Assembly: GCA_001600635.1 (NCBI GenBank)
Contig: BCKL01000009.1
Coordinates: 558,001-622,000 of the forward strand
Direction: 5' to 3'
Origin: Leucosporidium creatinivorum
Taxonomy: Eukaryota > Basidiomycota > Microbotryomycetes > Leucosporidiales > Leucosporidiaceae
Length of the DNA stretch: 64,000 nt
Position numbers and translations under genes: made by a program. Positions 11,451 through 22,589 of the stretch are shown piece by piece. The notes beneath the pieces were generated by a model, which was not told the DNA's origin, did no database searches, and saw nothing but the letters and a program-made list of their open reading frames with translations. Each line of letters opens with the position of its first letter. The first letter of the stretch is position 1.

Positions 11451-12603
11451 ATGATCAACCCTACACTGCCGCCCGAGCTACTCAACCTCATCATCCCGCT
11501 GGCCATCCCTTCGCCTTCGCGGGCCTCTTTGCGCGAGCGCGCGGCCGTCCTGTCGTCGCTGTCGCTGGTCAGCAAGACTTGGCACTCCTATGCTCAACCA
11601 CAACTCTACTCGCACTTCCGCCTCACCGACAAGCGCCTGCGTCTGCTGGCCAAGGAGCTCAAGCAGCGGCCTCGAGGTTCGACCGCCGAACACGCACCGA
11701 GCGGGTCACGAGCACACCAGGCGAGGCAGGTCAAGATGGTCTCGATGGGCAGATGGGTCGATGATTATGGAGCAGGACTCAAGACGGTGTTGAAGGAGTT
11801 TGAAGAGGTCGAGGAGGCCTACTTGGAGGGCACAAAGCAGTGGGGCAGCCTCAGTGCCGTCGCCATGCTTCCCAGTGAGTTGCTGTTCTGTAGCTCTCGG
11901 TCGAGCTTCCTGCTAACCTTGTCTACCACCTACAACAGAGCTCGAAACGCTACACCTCACTCGCGTCTACAATTTCCTGCCTCCGCCGAACGGCTTCCCC
12001 CTCCTCCGCCGACTCTCCCTCGCTTTCGGCCTCGACAAAGGCATCGACTGGGCCCTCCTTCTCCATCGCAACGTTCCCAACCTCACCCACCTCATCCTCG
12101 ACCCCGCCGACTGGACGTTCGCGCAAGACCCTTGCTTCCTCTCGGCGTTCGCTCGCATCGCTCCCAAGCTGCAAGCTCTTTGCCTGGCCGGCGCAGACCA
12201 AGGAGGCGTCGACTTTGATCAACTCCTGAGGAAGGCGATCAACCTCAAGCATCTCTACATTCATACTACCTCCGACTCGCTCGTCAACGACCTCCCCGCC
12301 CTGCCCTCGGCGCTGGAATCCCTTCGCATCTCCTCCACCTCGGCCTCTCCCGAAACGATCGCCACCCTCCTCACTCGCTCGAAGGAGGTCCCAAACTCCC
12401 TCTCCACCCTCAAACGCCTCACCGCACCCAACTCTACCATCAACGGCTGGGACTTCCCCACCGAGGCGTCGACCAAGGCGAGGAAGGTCATCGAGGAGTG
12501 GTGCGCTGTGAGGGGAGTCGAGTTGCGCTTCTTGTCGAAAGGAGGGATGCAGTTGGAGAATTGGGTGCCCGATGAGGTGGTCGTCAAGATGGAGGATTGG
12601 TAG
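11451..12603 (+). CDS. F-box-like / LRR-type protein, copy 1
   Basis: Two exons with one intron (about 11873-11938; GTGAGT...CAACAG) that joins 'MLPS' to 'KLETLHLTRV'. The N-terminus 'MINPTLPPELLNLIIPLAI...VLSSLSLVSKTWHSYAQPQLYSHFRL' has the LPxEL...I and SLVSKxWxxxAxPxLY pattern of fungal F-box-like domains (residues ~5-60). The rest contains leucine-rich stretches ('LRRLSLAFGLDKGI', 'NLTHLILDPADWTF', 'NLKHLYIHT', 'ALESLRIS') that suggest LRR-like repeats. About 360 aa. A role as SCF ubiquitin-ligase adaptor is inferred from the family only. Its partner at 57444-58599 differs by few residues. It is convergent with the MFS gene downstream. Confidence 0.75.
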
Positions 12604-13056
12604 TTGGGGGAGAGAGGAAAGGCAGGCCGTCGCCGAAACAGACACTAGCCCTTGATACAGACACTCGAATACGAAGCAGACATACGAACGCTCACCTACT
12701 TGTTCGAGATGAATGTTGAGAGCATGAGGTGTAAGGCAGTACACCACAGCGACAAGTCCGGCCTTCACCGAAGAGAGAAGCAGCGGGCGCCGAACAAGCT
12801 GGCTGTCGCGTTCTGCTTGCTCCTACCGCCTGTCTTGGCTGCTCAGTTTATAACTCTATCCAGAAGTCGCCAGAGTATCACAGTCTGTCGATTCGGCGGA
12901 GCCGGGGAGGTAGATCGAGGCTTTAGGTGGGAGCAGGCGGAATCCAAACTTCTCCTCTCGCTCTTCACTGGCAATTAAGGATGTCATGACTCTAGAATTA
13001 TGGGTACTAAGCGGTGGTCTATCGTCTCAGGTACAATGCGTCAACTCTCAGCCCCT
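12604..13056. other. Convergent intergenic region between F-box-like and MFS genes, copy 1
   Basis: Holds the 3' UTRs of both genes. The first ~230 bp remain closely similar to 58600-58820 in copy 2; similarity falls off towards the MFS stop codon. No RNA gene seen. Confidence 0.5.
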
Positions 13057-15465
13057 TCAAACCTCCTCAGCGACCTTGTTCTCCTCCGAGACGACTGCTG
13101 GCTCGGCGGCGGCTTCAGGATCCTTCTTGACCGCTGGAGGCTTCATCGAGAGGTTCTTGATGAAGAAGGCCATGAGGAGTCCCAGGAGAGCGAAGGGAAC
13201 GCCGAGAACGAACACGCTATAGAGAAGCGAAAGTCAGCTTCGATTTCGGCGAGGAGGAAGGGCAAGGCTAGCTCACATCCGCAGCGAGTCGACGTAAGCC
13301 CTGACGACGGCGGGGATGAGATCTTTGGGCAGGGATGTGTAGATGGCGAGGGGCGACTCCCTGATCACGGAGATGGGAGCGGTAGGGGCGTACTTGGCAA
13401 TCTGCGAGCGAGCAAGACGGTCAGCCGACTTCGTGCCGAGGCAGGGTGACTCACGTTCTGTCCAAGTTCACTGGCAAAGGCGGCTTGGGCAACAGCGAGT
13501 CCGACGGTACCTCCAAGGAACTGACCGAACGAGGCCATTCCCGTAGCCTGGCCGAGCAGGCGGGGCGTATCCCTGAACTCGACCTGCATGGCGAAGAGCG
13601 AGTTCTGCATGGTCATTCCTACTCCGACACCGGCGAGGATTTGGAAGCCGATGATCTTGGCGATGGGCGTGCTCTCGTCGATGGTGTAGAGGAGACCGGA
13701 GCCGATGGCGAGGAGGGGAGGTCCAGCGACGAGGAAAGGCCAGTAGCGGCCGATGACTCCGACGACACGGCCCGAGATGATGACAGCGAGCACGACGGCG
13801 AGCATGAAGGCAAGGATGTCGATTCCGGACTTGGTGGCCGAGTGCTGGCGGGTGACTTGGTAGAAGATGGGGAGGTAGTAGGTGAAGACGAGGAGGCAGA
13901 AGCGAGTGGTGAAGGAGAAGGCGATGATGGCGAAGACGGAGCTGCACAAAACAACCGGTCAGCTGAAGCTCTCCTCGGCGATCTCTCGGTCGCTACTCAC
14001 AAGTTCTTGAAGATAGCGGGAGGGACCATGGCCTTATCGCCGAGATGGCGCTGCCACAGGACGAGGAAGGCGCCTAGAACGACAGTGAGGACAAGGCAGG
14101 CGATGACCGAGCCGTCGTTCCAGGGCTTCGTGTTGCCTCCCCACTGCAGAGCCAGAACGAGGCAAGTGACCGAGGCGAGGACGAGGGTAGCTCCGAGCCA
14201 GTCCATGTGGAGTAGCTTGTGAAGCCTCGCCTGCGTGGTGTTCTCCTCCGGTTTGGATCCGAGAGGAGGGGAGGCCTTAAGGAGGAAGGCGATGGCGAAG
14301 AGGGTTACTCCGCCGACGGGGAGGTTGATGTAGAAGCACTGTAAGGGAGACACAAGGTCAGCAGACGCTATGAGTAGTATAATAGATGGGACGAACCCAG
14401 CGCCACGAGACCTGCAGATCGAGAAGGGTCAGCTTGAGCAGAGAGCGAGCACCATCGCCGAGCGAACGTACATGATCCGTGAAGGCTCCGCCGATTAGAG
14501 GACCGATGACACTGGAGAGTCCGAATACAGCGCCGAACATTCCAAACAGCTTGGGGCGGTCCTCAAGGCGAGTCACTTGGCCGAGGATCGTGATCATGGC
14601 GATGACTGCGAAGGGAGACCGTTAGCAAGCCAACCTTCGATAGCAGGCCGTCAGCTACTCACAGATACCAGCAGCTCCGACACCCGAGAATGCACGACCG
14701 AAGATGAGAACGTTGACATTGTTGCAGGCGCCGCAGATGGCGGATCCGACCTCGAAGACGGTAATCGCCGAGAGGAGGACGTATTCTACAAGAGAAGAGG
14801 TCAGCTGAGATCTTCTTATCTTGACAGAAACGTGCTCACTGGCAGGGAAGATACGAAGGACCTGGCCGAAGATGAGAAGGAAGGCGGTCTCTGCGAAACA
14901 AAGGAAGGGGGTCAGCTCAGCTCTCCTCTCGCCGAAGGGGAGTCCTCCTAGCTCACGAGTGAGGATGAAGGAGGATGAGACCCATCCTTGCTGGGTGAAC
15001 GCATCAAAATCGGAAGCGATCTGTATGAGCAGGAAATGAATGTGGAGGATGTGGAGGTGAGAGAGGGCGAGGGTGAAGCAGAGCGGGTTCGGGGAGCAGC
15101 AGAGGATCAGTATGGCTCCGACAATTCTGTAGGATATCAATGCACTCACGCGAGGCAGAGCGGTGGCCAGGATAGCTGCGAAACAAAGAGCGATCAGCTT
15201 CCGCCGACGGAGCCGAACGATCTCGACAACGAAGCTTACTCTGATCAAGGGCGACGAGGAGGATTGAGAGTAGCATTCCGGTGAACACAGCAGCTAGCTT
15301 CTTGCCCGTGAGGATGTCTGCATCGGCGGCAGGCGGAGGTCCTACAGGAGGAGCCGCCGGGATGGTGTCCTGCTTCGAGACCTCTGTCTCCTTCTCCTTC
15401 TCGTGGTCGTGGCTGGTAAGTGTGGGCGAGAGCGATGCCGGTGGTGATGAGGTTGTAGCAGCCAT
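13057..15465 (-). CDS. MFS transporter, DHA2 (14-TMS drug:H+ antiporter) type, copy 1
   Basis: Starts [16 protein letters not shown] and ends ...[10 protein letters not shown]. The first TMS '[30 protein letters not shown]' carries the DQTI.ATALP signature of the 14-TMS DHA2 family. Next come '[21 protein letters not shown]', '[16 protein letters not shown]', '[24 protein letters not shown]', '[20 protein letters not shown]' and, late, '[34 protein letters not shown]'. About ten introns, most 50-110 nt, give continuous frame. A 5' UTR intron (about 15473-15517) ends a few bases before the ATG. The predicted role is proton-coupled efflux at the plasma or vacuolar membrane; the substrate cannot be told. 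The paralogue is at 58902-61594. Confidence 0.88.
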
Positions 15466-16043
15466 TGGTGCTGTTGGGCGCGAGACGAGTGAAGCGTAGG
15501 AAGCAAAGGAGAACTCACCAACAAAGCCCCGATCTCTCGAGTCAGGCTCCGCCCGAGGTCCGTTTTAGGCCTCCCCGGCCGAACTCTCGGGGGTGACACG
15601 CCCCTCCGGCACTCGCACACCAGTTGCTGAACAAGCAAGCCAGAACCTTCCGAAGGCCGGAGCTCCTCCATGCTGTCGCACTCGGCCCCCTTTGCTCGGC
15701 GATGAGATTTGCCAGCTTGATCTCGAGAACGGTACAGGCAATAGGCGTCAGTCGTACTTTGCTCTGGTGGTGCATCATAGCTTTGGGCTGCGAGCTACAG
15801 GATGCTGAAGGGTGAATCTGCAGCGGTCACTCGTTGGCTGCCGCTGCGAAGGAAGCGAGGAGTTCGGCGATACTCTGCAGATGTTCTGAAGAGCTGCGAA
15901 AGAAGCCTCGCTCAATTGAGCTACACATTCAGCTGTCTGCACCTGTACCGACCCGCAGAACACGTCCTACACTTCAGCATCGCAGGTTCAAGTCGCGCCG
16001 AAAGCGCGGCGCGTCTCTCTCACATCACTCTCCGAATCCCAGC
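15466..16043. promoter_or_regulatory. Divergent promoter of MFS copy 1 and tandem paralogue A
   Basis: Contains a minus-strand 5' UTR intron of the MFS gene (donor GTGAGT near 15517, acceptor CAACAG near 15473). The right end resembles the 5' flank of paralogue B (a 'CACATCAC' block just before the start position). GGTTCAAGTC at 15985-15994 resembles a tRNA B box, but no A box or cloverleaf accompanies it. Confidence 0.45.
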
Positions 16044-16766
16044 ATATTCGCCGCCGCTTCCTCCTCCGCCTCCAAGCGCACTCTCGTCGACTCTGAATCT
16101 GATGGAGAATACCAGGAGAACATCGCCCCTCCCAAGAAGCGTGCAGCTCCCGCAAAGCGCGCCGCCGGCACCAGCAAAGTCGCGCCCACCTTCGAGACTC
16201 CCGCCAAGAAGCAGGCAGCGGACGAGCCTCACACCGAGTTCACCCTCGCGCTCAAGACCCACGCCGACCTCGTCAAGCTCGTCCTGGCTCAGCAGACGGA
16301 GCTTTTGGGCATGAAGGCCGCCGTGACGGCCCAGCAGGAAGCAGCGGAGAAGGGCAAGGCGGACCAGGTGGCCACGCAGGTCGCCTTGCAAAGGCAGGTG
16401 ATGTACAAGGCCATCTCGGCATCAATGGGCTGGACGCGTGAGTTTTCCTTCGTTCGGTCCAGGAGAGCTGCGCCGAGAGCTGACCCTTGCTCCCGTGTGT
16501 CTCCAGCTTCGTGCAAGAAAGGAAGCGCCAAGTGGTCCTACGATCTCCCCGTCTCCTCCGAGGCCTTCAAGATCATCTTCAAGCTCGACGCCAAGTTCAA
16601 GAAGATGGGCAAGATCTCGGTCGCCGAGTTTGCGGCCGCCTGCGGAGGTCGCACTCCCTCCCTCCCTGTCCGCTACGCCCACCTCGATGTCACTGGAGAC
16701 ACCGTCAACGTGCGCTACAACCCCGACGCCGGCAGCGGCACCGTCAGCGGAACGTATGGCGTCTGA
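16044..16766 (+). CDS. Tandem paralogue A, unknown function, start codon lost
   Basis: Paralogue of the next gene. Aligned with 'MPAASSSTSKR' of paralogue B, this copy reads ATA-TTC-GCC-GCC ('IFAAASSSASKR'), so the homologous start is ATA, not ATG. No in-frame ATG lies upstream before the stop near 15813; the first downstream in-frame ATG falls near 16309. The body is open and conserved: 'HTEFTLALKTHADLVKLVLAQQ', a Gln/Lys-rich coiled-coil-like stretch, an intron (about 16441-16506), then 'SCKKGSAKWSYDLPVSSEAFKIIFKLDAKFKKMGKIS' and 'VTGDTVNVRYNPDAGSGTVSG'. Conservation argues for recent or present function. Options are an unseen upstream exon, non-AUG initiation, a base error, or a young pseudogene. 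Family not recognised. Confidence 0.5.
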   Translation: MFAAASSSASKRTLVDSESDGEYQENIAPPKKRAAPAKRAAGTSKVAPTFETPAKKQAADEPHTEFTLALKTHADLVKLVLAQQTELLGMKAAVTAQQEAAEKGKADQVATQVALQRQVMYKAISASMGWTREFSFVRSRRAAPRADPCSRVSPASCKKGSAKWSYDLPVSSEAFKIIFKLDAKFKKMGKISVAEFAAACGGRTPSLPVRYAHLDVTGDTVNVRYNPDAGSGTVSGTYGV

Positions 16767-17254
16767 AAGGAGGGGAGGGGGAACTGCTCGTTATTGCTTA
16801 GAGGGGCCTGGCGCAGTTTAGTATCGCAGTAATCGTTATGTACAGAGACTATCCTCGGACCCCTGGAGCCCGACTCGCAAAGACTCGGTCGGCTTGTTTG
16901 GCGCAGGAGCTCGGCGACCGCCTCTCGCACCCTGAACGGGTCTCCAAGGCTTCTTACGTCGCAGTCTATAATCAGAGAACGTCAAAGAAGCGTCCTGAAT
17001 CCGCGCCTGCAGCTCTACGCTCTAGCAAGCCCAGCTGTCTGCTCTCCGTTTCGAGTGGCGAGCTCGGTGCAGCTCTGCAGGCCTTTGAGAGGGACACCGA
17101 GAGTGAAGACGACTCTGAAAGAGCTACATGACACCGCTTCCTCCCGGAGAACCTGCCCCGCATGTACTCTGCTTCACCAAACTAGCTCAAATGAGCCTCG
17201 ATTTCGACCATCCTCTCTTGCCCTCTTCCACATCACCTCGCTTCAGCTCGCAAC
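16767..17254. promoter_or_regulatory. Spacer between tandem paralogues A and B
   Basis: No coding feature. It holds the 3' UTR of A and the promoter of B. The last ~40 bp before the B start match the A flank. Confidence 0.5.
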
Positions 17255-17968
17255 ATGCCTGCCGCCTCTTCCTCCACTTCCAAGCGCACCCGTGTCGACT
17301 TGGACTCTGACGAGGACTACGAGGAGAAGGTCGCCCCTCCCAAGAAGCGTACAGCTCCCAAGAAGCGGGCCGCCGCTACCAGTAAGGCCGCTCCCGCCAA
17401 GAAGAAGGTTGAGGAGGTCCACACCGAGTTCACTCTCGCTCTCAAGACCCACGACGATCTCGTGCAGCTCGTACTCGCTCAGCAGTCCGAGCTCCAGGCG
17501 ATCGAGAAGGCTGCGAGCGAGGAGAAGCAGGCGGTCAACAAGTCCAAGGCGGAGCAGGTCACCAAGCAGGTCGCGTTGCAGCAGAAGAAGATGTGTGGAG
17601 CTATCTCGTCGTCGATGACCTGGAGGGGTACGTGCCGCCTAGCTTTTGTACTTGCAACGGGCGAGAGCTGACCTTCTGTTGGACGTCTCGCGCTCGGTGC
17701 AGCTTCGTGCAAGGATGGCAGCGCCAAATGGTCGTACAACCTCCCCGTCTCGTTTGAAGCCTTCAAGGTCATCTTCAAGCTCGACGCCAAGTTCAAGAAG
17801 GCGGGCAAGATCTCGGTCGAGGCGTTCGGCGAGGCGTGCGGCGGCTGGACTCCCACTCACTCGGTCCGCTACGACACGCTGGGCGTCACGGGAGACATGG
17901 TCAACGTTCGCTACAACCCCGATGTCGGAAGCGGAACGGTCAGCGGCGAGCAGCAGTCGGTAGATTGA
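17255..17968 (+). CDS. Tandem paralogue B, unknown function
   Basis: Two exons; the intron of about 17628-17701 (GTACGT...GTGCAG) joins 'SSMTWR' to 'ASCKDGSAKW'. About 210 aa. The N-terminus is Ser/Lys-rich with basic, NLS-like runs ('PPKKRTAPKKRAA', 'AKKKVEEV'). A predicted coiled coil follows ('LVLAQQSELQAIEKAASEEKQAVNKSKAEQ'), then a compact C-terminal domain 'KWSYNLPVSFEAFKVIFKLDAKFKKAGKISVEAFGEACGG' ending 'VNVRYNPDVGSGTVSGEQQSVD'. A nuclear location is inferred from the basic runs only. I do not recognise the family. Paralogue A lies immediately upstream on the same strand, so this is a tandem duplication. Confidence 0.7.
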
Positions 17969-18124
17969 ACGCTGCTTGCGACGTTGTCGAGAGTCGAGCG
18001 ACGAGCTCAGCTATCATCGCCGAGAACGCTTCGCTTCGCCTTTGCGACGCCGAGTCGTGGTCCAGGGTACAGCTGGGAGGCGGGATATGATTATAGGTAG
18101 CCCTGCTCGCGAATCTATTCATCA

Positions 18125-19795
18125 CTACATCCTAGTCAAGCCCTTCTCTAAGTCTCGCTCCCGACCGCCGAAGCTTCCGTCCTGACTGAGGGGCTCTCCC
18201 AACTCTATCCGCTGTCCGCCGACAGGTGACCGGCTCCGAGCATCACCCACGCTCCACACCTGCAATGTTCCTGCGTTCGGCCGCTCCGCTAGCGGTGAGG
18301 ACGACGGCGGAGGAGCTAACCGACAGTTATCCTTCTCGACCTGAAAGCGCATTGAGTTGACCTCGCGGGCACGGAGGGTGCTGAGAAAGGAAAGAGCGTA
18401 GAGACTTGGAAGGGGATCTAACGACGAGGACTGGTCAGTCTCGGCTCCATCACGCGCAAGCTCGGCTCCTCGGCTCGGTGCTTCGACGGCGGGGTAGACG
18501 GATCACAGAGACGTACAGGTGAAAGCAAAGATGATGTTGAGAGTCGATATCGAGTGTTTGGGGAAGACGACGGCCATGAAGGCGCCCCCGACGGCCATGA
18601 TGGCGGGGAAGGAGGCCGTTCGAACCGACAAGGCGACGATCCTGAGGGACGGGCGAGAGCAAGGGTCAGTGCTGTACCTCTTCAGACGCAGTGCTCGGGA
18701 CCCACCGGCGAAGAAGGTTGTCGGTCGCAGAGGAGAAGCCTCGGACGTGCTCGCGCAGGACGATCCACAGGGTGATGGTGATGACACAGTCGACGAAGGC
18801 TGACATCCAGTTCCATACGCCGATGATGATGTTGGTGATGTATAGCGAGTCCATACCTGCACGTAGATGGTCAGCCTACCGCGTTTGGCTGCACAAGACT
18901 AAGCCGCTCACCTCCAGCGAAAGGACCGAGGTTGTGGGCGACCGACCAGGCGTACATGGTCGTGACCGTGATGGAGGCCCACCAAGTGAGGATGCAGAGA
19001 GTGGTGATGACGATGCGGAAGATCCGCTGAGCTACAGGTCGATGAATGAAGAGCTGTAGGAAGCTGGGAGTCAGCTCGGCGCAAAAGATGATCTCGGCCC
19101 AGGAGAAATCACGCACTCCCGACGCCCGCCGGCTCAAATAGAGCTGAACGATGAAAGCAGTGGTACCAGACACCGCTGGAGGCACGCTGTCTAGTGGTAG
19201 GATGAGAAGGAGAGCGGGCAAGGCGCGATCCTGGGAGAGTCCGTAGCTGCGAGGAGGGGGTCAGCATGGTTCGCTCGCTGAAGAGGATGCAGAGCGTACT
19301 GTAGGCATTGAGCCAGACTGACGGCGACGCAGGTGATCTCCATAGCCATCACGAGAGCGACCATAGCCTGCGAAGCGAGAACCGTCAGCGCCCAAGTCGG
19401 GCGTTCCGTCCCCGGGAGCTCGTTTGCTCACCTTCATCCGTTTACTATCCCTCCTGAAAGCTTCGGTGCCGATGTAGTCCCAGCAGGAGCTGCATAGACG
19501 AGCAAACGAGGGTCAGATTGCGCCCTTCGATGCCCAGGGCCCCACCTCCGCCGACTGCTCCCGCTGTTGGACATCACTCACTTGACTACCAGGCCGAAGA
19601 AGAAGAAGTGAAATATCCATCCCTGTGCAACGCGAGCAGCAGTCAGCCTTTAGTGACGCAGAGAGCGATTCAGAAACCACTCACGACGAGTGGAGGGCCC
19701 AGCAGCTTGTTCGTGACGGCCTGAGTCGCCTGATTCGACAACTGTAAGGTGTTATATGGTGCGAACGAATCCAGTGGTGCTTCCATGCTGTCCAT
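18125..19795 (-). CDS. Seven-TM integral membrane protein, DUF6534-like
   Basis: Start MDSMEAPLDSFAPYNTLQL (19795), end ...RDLEKGLTRM. Eight or so short exons encode a chain of hydrophobic segments: 'GWIFHFFFFGLVV', 'MVALVMAMEITCVAVSLAQCL', 'AVSGTTAFIVQLYLSRR', 'IVITTLCILTWWASITVTTMYAW', 'SLYITNIIIGVWNWMSAFVDCVITITLWIVLREH', 'SVRTASFPAIMAVGGAFMAVVF' and 'TLNIIFAFTCTSLYALSFLSTLRAREVNS'. The order and the closing 'LY..SFLSTLRAR' motif match basidiomycete DUF6534 proteins, whose function is unknown. The ~75-residue tail after the last TM is hydrophilic. The spacing and many small introns are typical for this family. Confidence 0.72.
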
Positions 19796-20216
19796 CGTTG
19801 CGTAGCGGCAAGACAGCAAGTAGCGAAAGGCAAGCCAGGGGGAGCCGTCGTTCGGTCGTGGGCTCAGTGCAGCCGTGTGCTGGTCGATGCGGTTCCAAGA
19901 GTCGGTAGAAACTGACGATCTTGCAAGCTCATCAAGTCGATTCGGTCGATTCACTCTGAGACGAAGGCTCCAACAGCCCGAACGAGGAGCAAGGCAAGTT
20001 CTCGGCTCAGGCCAAGCTGAGGCTGTTGACGTCGAGTAAGGTGTCTCGAAGGGTGTACATGTACCATCAGAGTCAGGTCAACGCAGGGGCCGAGACGTGG
20101 CGAGAAGCAGAAGCAGTCTCTCGGCGACGACGAAGCGGCAGAAGGGAGAGGGGGCCAGCGCTGACCGGTGGAGGAAGCTTACCCTTCGACCTCATCAGAG
20201 TTGAGGCTTGCAGCAC
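19796..20216. promoter_or_regulatory. Divergent promoter between the DUF6534-like gene and the S28 peptidase gene
   Basis: About 420 bp without a coding feature. An open frame continues upstream of the DUF6534-like start to 19954, but the residues before MDSMEAP look non-conserved. Confidence 0.45.
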
Positions 20217-22345
20217 ATGAGGTGAGCACTATCAGTCGGTATAGCTGAGCAGAGCACAGCTCACTCCTACTACTTTACAGCTCTTCAAATCGCTGGCGAC
20301 CCTTAGCGGCGCTGCTTCCGCTCCTCCTCCTCGCCCAGACCACCCTCGCTACTCTCGCCATCACCAGTACCGAGCTACAGAAGGGCGTACCGGCTCTACC
20401 ACTCTCACTCTACCGACACCTCCGCCGTACTGAGCAGCAGCAAGCTTCAGCGGTCGTCTCCAGCCCCACCTACGCGTCGTCGACGACTCAGCAGCTCACG
20501 TTCGCCGCTCCTGCACCGGCCTATGAAGCTCACTACTTCGATCAGCTCATCTCGCACGATCCAGCGGTACCTCCTCCTGCTGGCCGAACCACCTTTCGTC
20601 AGCGCTACTGGTTCGACGCCTCCCACTACAAGAAGGGAGGACCGGTCTTTCTGCTGGACGGAGGAGAGACGGATGGTGCTGGAAGGCTGCCCTTCCTCAA
20701 GGAGGGCATTCTAAAAATTCTCAGCGAGGCGACAAACGGCATTGGGTGAGCGTTGGGAGCTCTGGGACGAAGTGAGCGAGCGCCGAAGCTGATTCCCGGA
20801 CCCTCGTACTCAAATAGCATCGTCTTCGAACACCGCTACTACGGAGAATCAATTCCTGTGAACGACCTCTCGACCGACTCGTACCGCTACCTCACCACGA
20901 TGCAGTCTCTCCAAGATGGCGCCTACTTCGCCGAGCACGTCAAGCTTCCCGGGCTCGAAGACCTTAACCTGACGCCCAACAAGCACGCTGCGTGGATCTA
21001 CTATGGTGGTAGCTACGCGGGCGCGAAAGCAGCATTCGCTCGCAAGCTCTTCCCCAACGTCTGGTGGGGAGCCATCGCTTCTTCGGCCGTCACTGCGGCG
21101 GTTCGCGACTATTGGGAGTACTACGAGGTGAGTCGCGCTATTATGCGCCGCTCGAATCTTTCCCGCGCTGACGCTCGACCTCACCTCACAGCCCATCCGA
21201 CTCCACGCCCCCTCGGCCTGCATCGAGCTCCTCCAGAACCACACGGAAGTCATCGACTCACTCCTCGCCCTCGACAACCCCCTCGTCACTTCCTCTCTCA
21301 AGTCTTACTTCGGCCTCCCCAACATCACCCTCGACACCGACTTCGTCAACGCCCTCTCCATCCCCCTCGGCTCGTGGCAAGCGCGCAACTGGGACTCGGA
21401 CGTCGGCAGCTCGGCCTTCTTCCACTTTTGCGACGCTGTGACGGCTCAGCCCGAGGAGGTGACCGAGCTTGGAGGGCTGGCGACCACGCTGCTCGAGTTT
21501 GTGGCGCAGGCGTTCCCGAGCTGGCCGAAGGATCCTCGCAAGGCGTTCGCCAGCTTCTCGGCTTACGCGGAGTACACCAAGGAGAACATTGCCAGCATGT
21601 GTCCTGAAGGCGAGGAGCAGGATGACTGCTTCGGCACGGATGCCTACGGAGGAGATGGGCTCGGGGAGGCGCCGTGGAAGAGCTGGTGAGTCGTTGGCTT
21701 GACGTGAGTTAGGGTTGAGCTGATCTGGCTTTGTGATCTACAGGACCTACCAATTCTGTACCGAGTGGGGCTACTTCATGGGCGGCGCACCCGAGGGCCA
21801 CCCTACCATCGTCTCGAGGCTCATCAGCGCCGACTACACGGCTCAAGTCTGCGAGAAGGCCTTCCCTCCCGGCAAGCTCAACAGTGAGTCGTTTTCCGAG
21901 GGCTCTGTGGTCTAATCTTCTCGACGCTGACCTTGTCACTCTCCTCAGCCGTACCATCGACGCCCAACACGACCGCCATCAACCAGTGGGGCTCGTTCAA
22001 ACTCCAGCACTCTCGGCTCGCCTTCATCGACGGCTCAGATGATCGTGCGCCTTTCTCGCGTCTCTCCCTACTCCTCCGCATCATCGCTGACCCCTCATCT
22101 CCTCCCCAGCCTGGCTCTACGCCACCCCTCACTCTCCCCACGCGCCGAACCGCACCGACACGATCAAACGACCCTTCAAGGTCATCCCTGGCGGCGTGCA
22201 TCACTGGGACGAGAATGGACGGCTTGATGGACATGAACCAAAGGCCATTAGGAAGGTGCATGAGGAAGAGGTCGACTTTGTCAAGGCGTGGGTGAAGGAG
22301 TGGGAGGAGAGGGGGAGGTGGAAGACGGGGGCTTGGAGGGAATGA
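20217..22345 (+). CDS. Secreted serine peptidase, family S28 (prolyl carboxypeptidase-like)
   Basis: The first coding exon is only ATGAG. An intron (20222 to about 20280, GTGAGC...TTACAG) joins it to give MSSSNRWRPLAALLPLLLLAQTTLA, a clear signal peptide. Catalytic signatures of S28 follow: 'FEHRYYGESIPV', 'YYGGSYAGAKAAFARKLFP' with the nucleophile Ser in GGSYAG, 'FIDGSDDPWLYA' with the Asp, and 'GGVHHWDENG' with the His. Also typical are 'TYQFCTEWGYF' and several N-glycosylation sites (NHT, NIT, NTT, NRT). Later introns lie near 20749-20817, 21128-21190, 21688-21743, 21883-21948 and 22043-22109. About 580 aa, usual for the family. It probably cleaves peptides after proline in the secretory pathway, vacuole or cell exterior. 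Confidence 0.87.
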
Positions 22346-22589
22346 GCGGACGAGCTTCGAGCTAGAGAGCTAGATGAGCTTGCTATGTACATTTTGTGCT
22401 GCCTCGAATGCTCGCTATCGAATCGCTGAGAGTCATCGCCGAGCGAGCTCTCGTTCGGGGCCGAGTCATGAGAAAGGGTCGTGAATGGGTCCTCGTGTCT
22501 CTTGCTGCTCCCTAGGAGTCTACTAAACACAACAACAAGAGATACCGACGTCTCCACACCAATGCTCCTCAATAGCTCACAAAAAAAAC

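Larger units (their letters stand above)
10800..15465. repeat. Segmental duplication, copy 1 (F-box-like gene + MFS gene)
   Basis: Direct-orientation homologue of 56795-61594, with the same gene order and strands: F-box-like (+), then MFS transporter (-), convergent. Similarity begins weakly near 10800 ('TTTTCAA...') and clearly at 10831, and ends about the MFS start codon. Identity is uneven. It is very high over about 11050-12850, and high again, introns included, near 14390-14620. It is much lower over the 3' and 5' parts of the MFS gene. Confidence 0.9.

Noticed and set aside
11225-11764. Open frame through the ambiguous bases and into the F-box gene in another frame
   Set aside because: Out of frame with the conserved F-box-like protein; present in both copies only because the DNA is duplicated.
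15985-15994. tRNA B-box-like GGTTCAAGTC
   Set aside because: No A box or cloverleaf at the right spacing.
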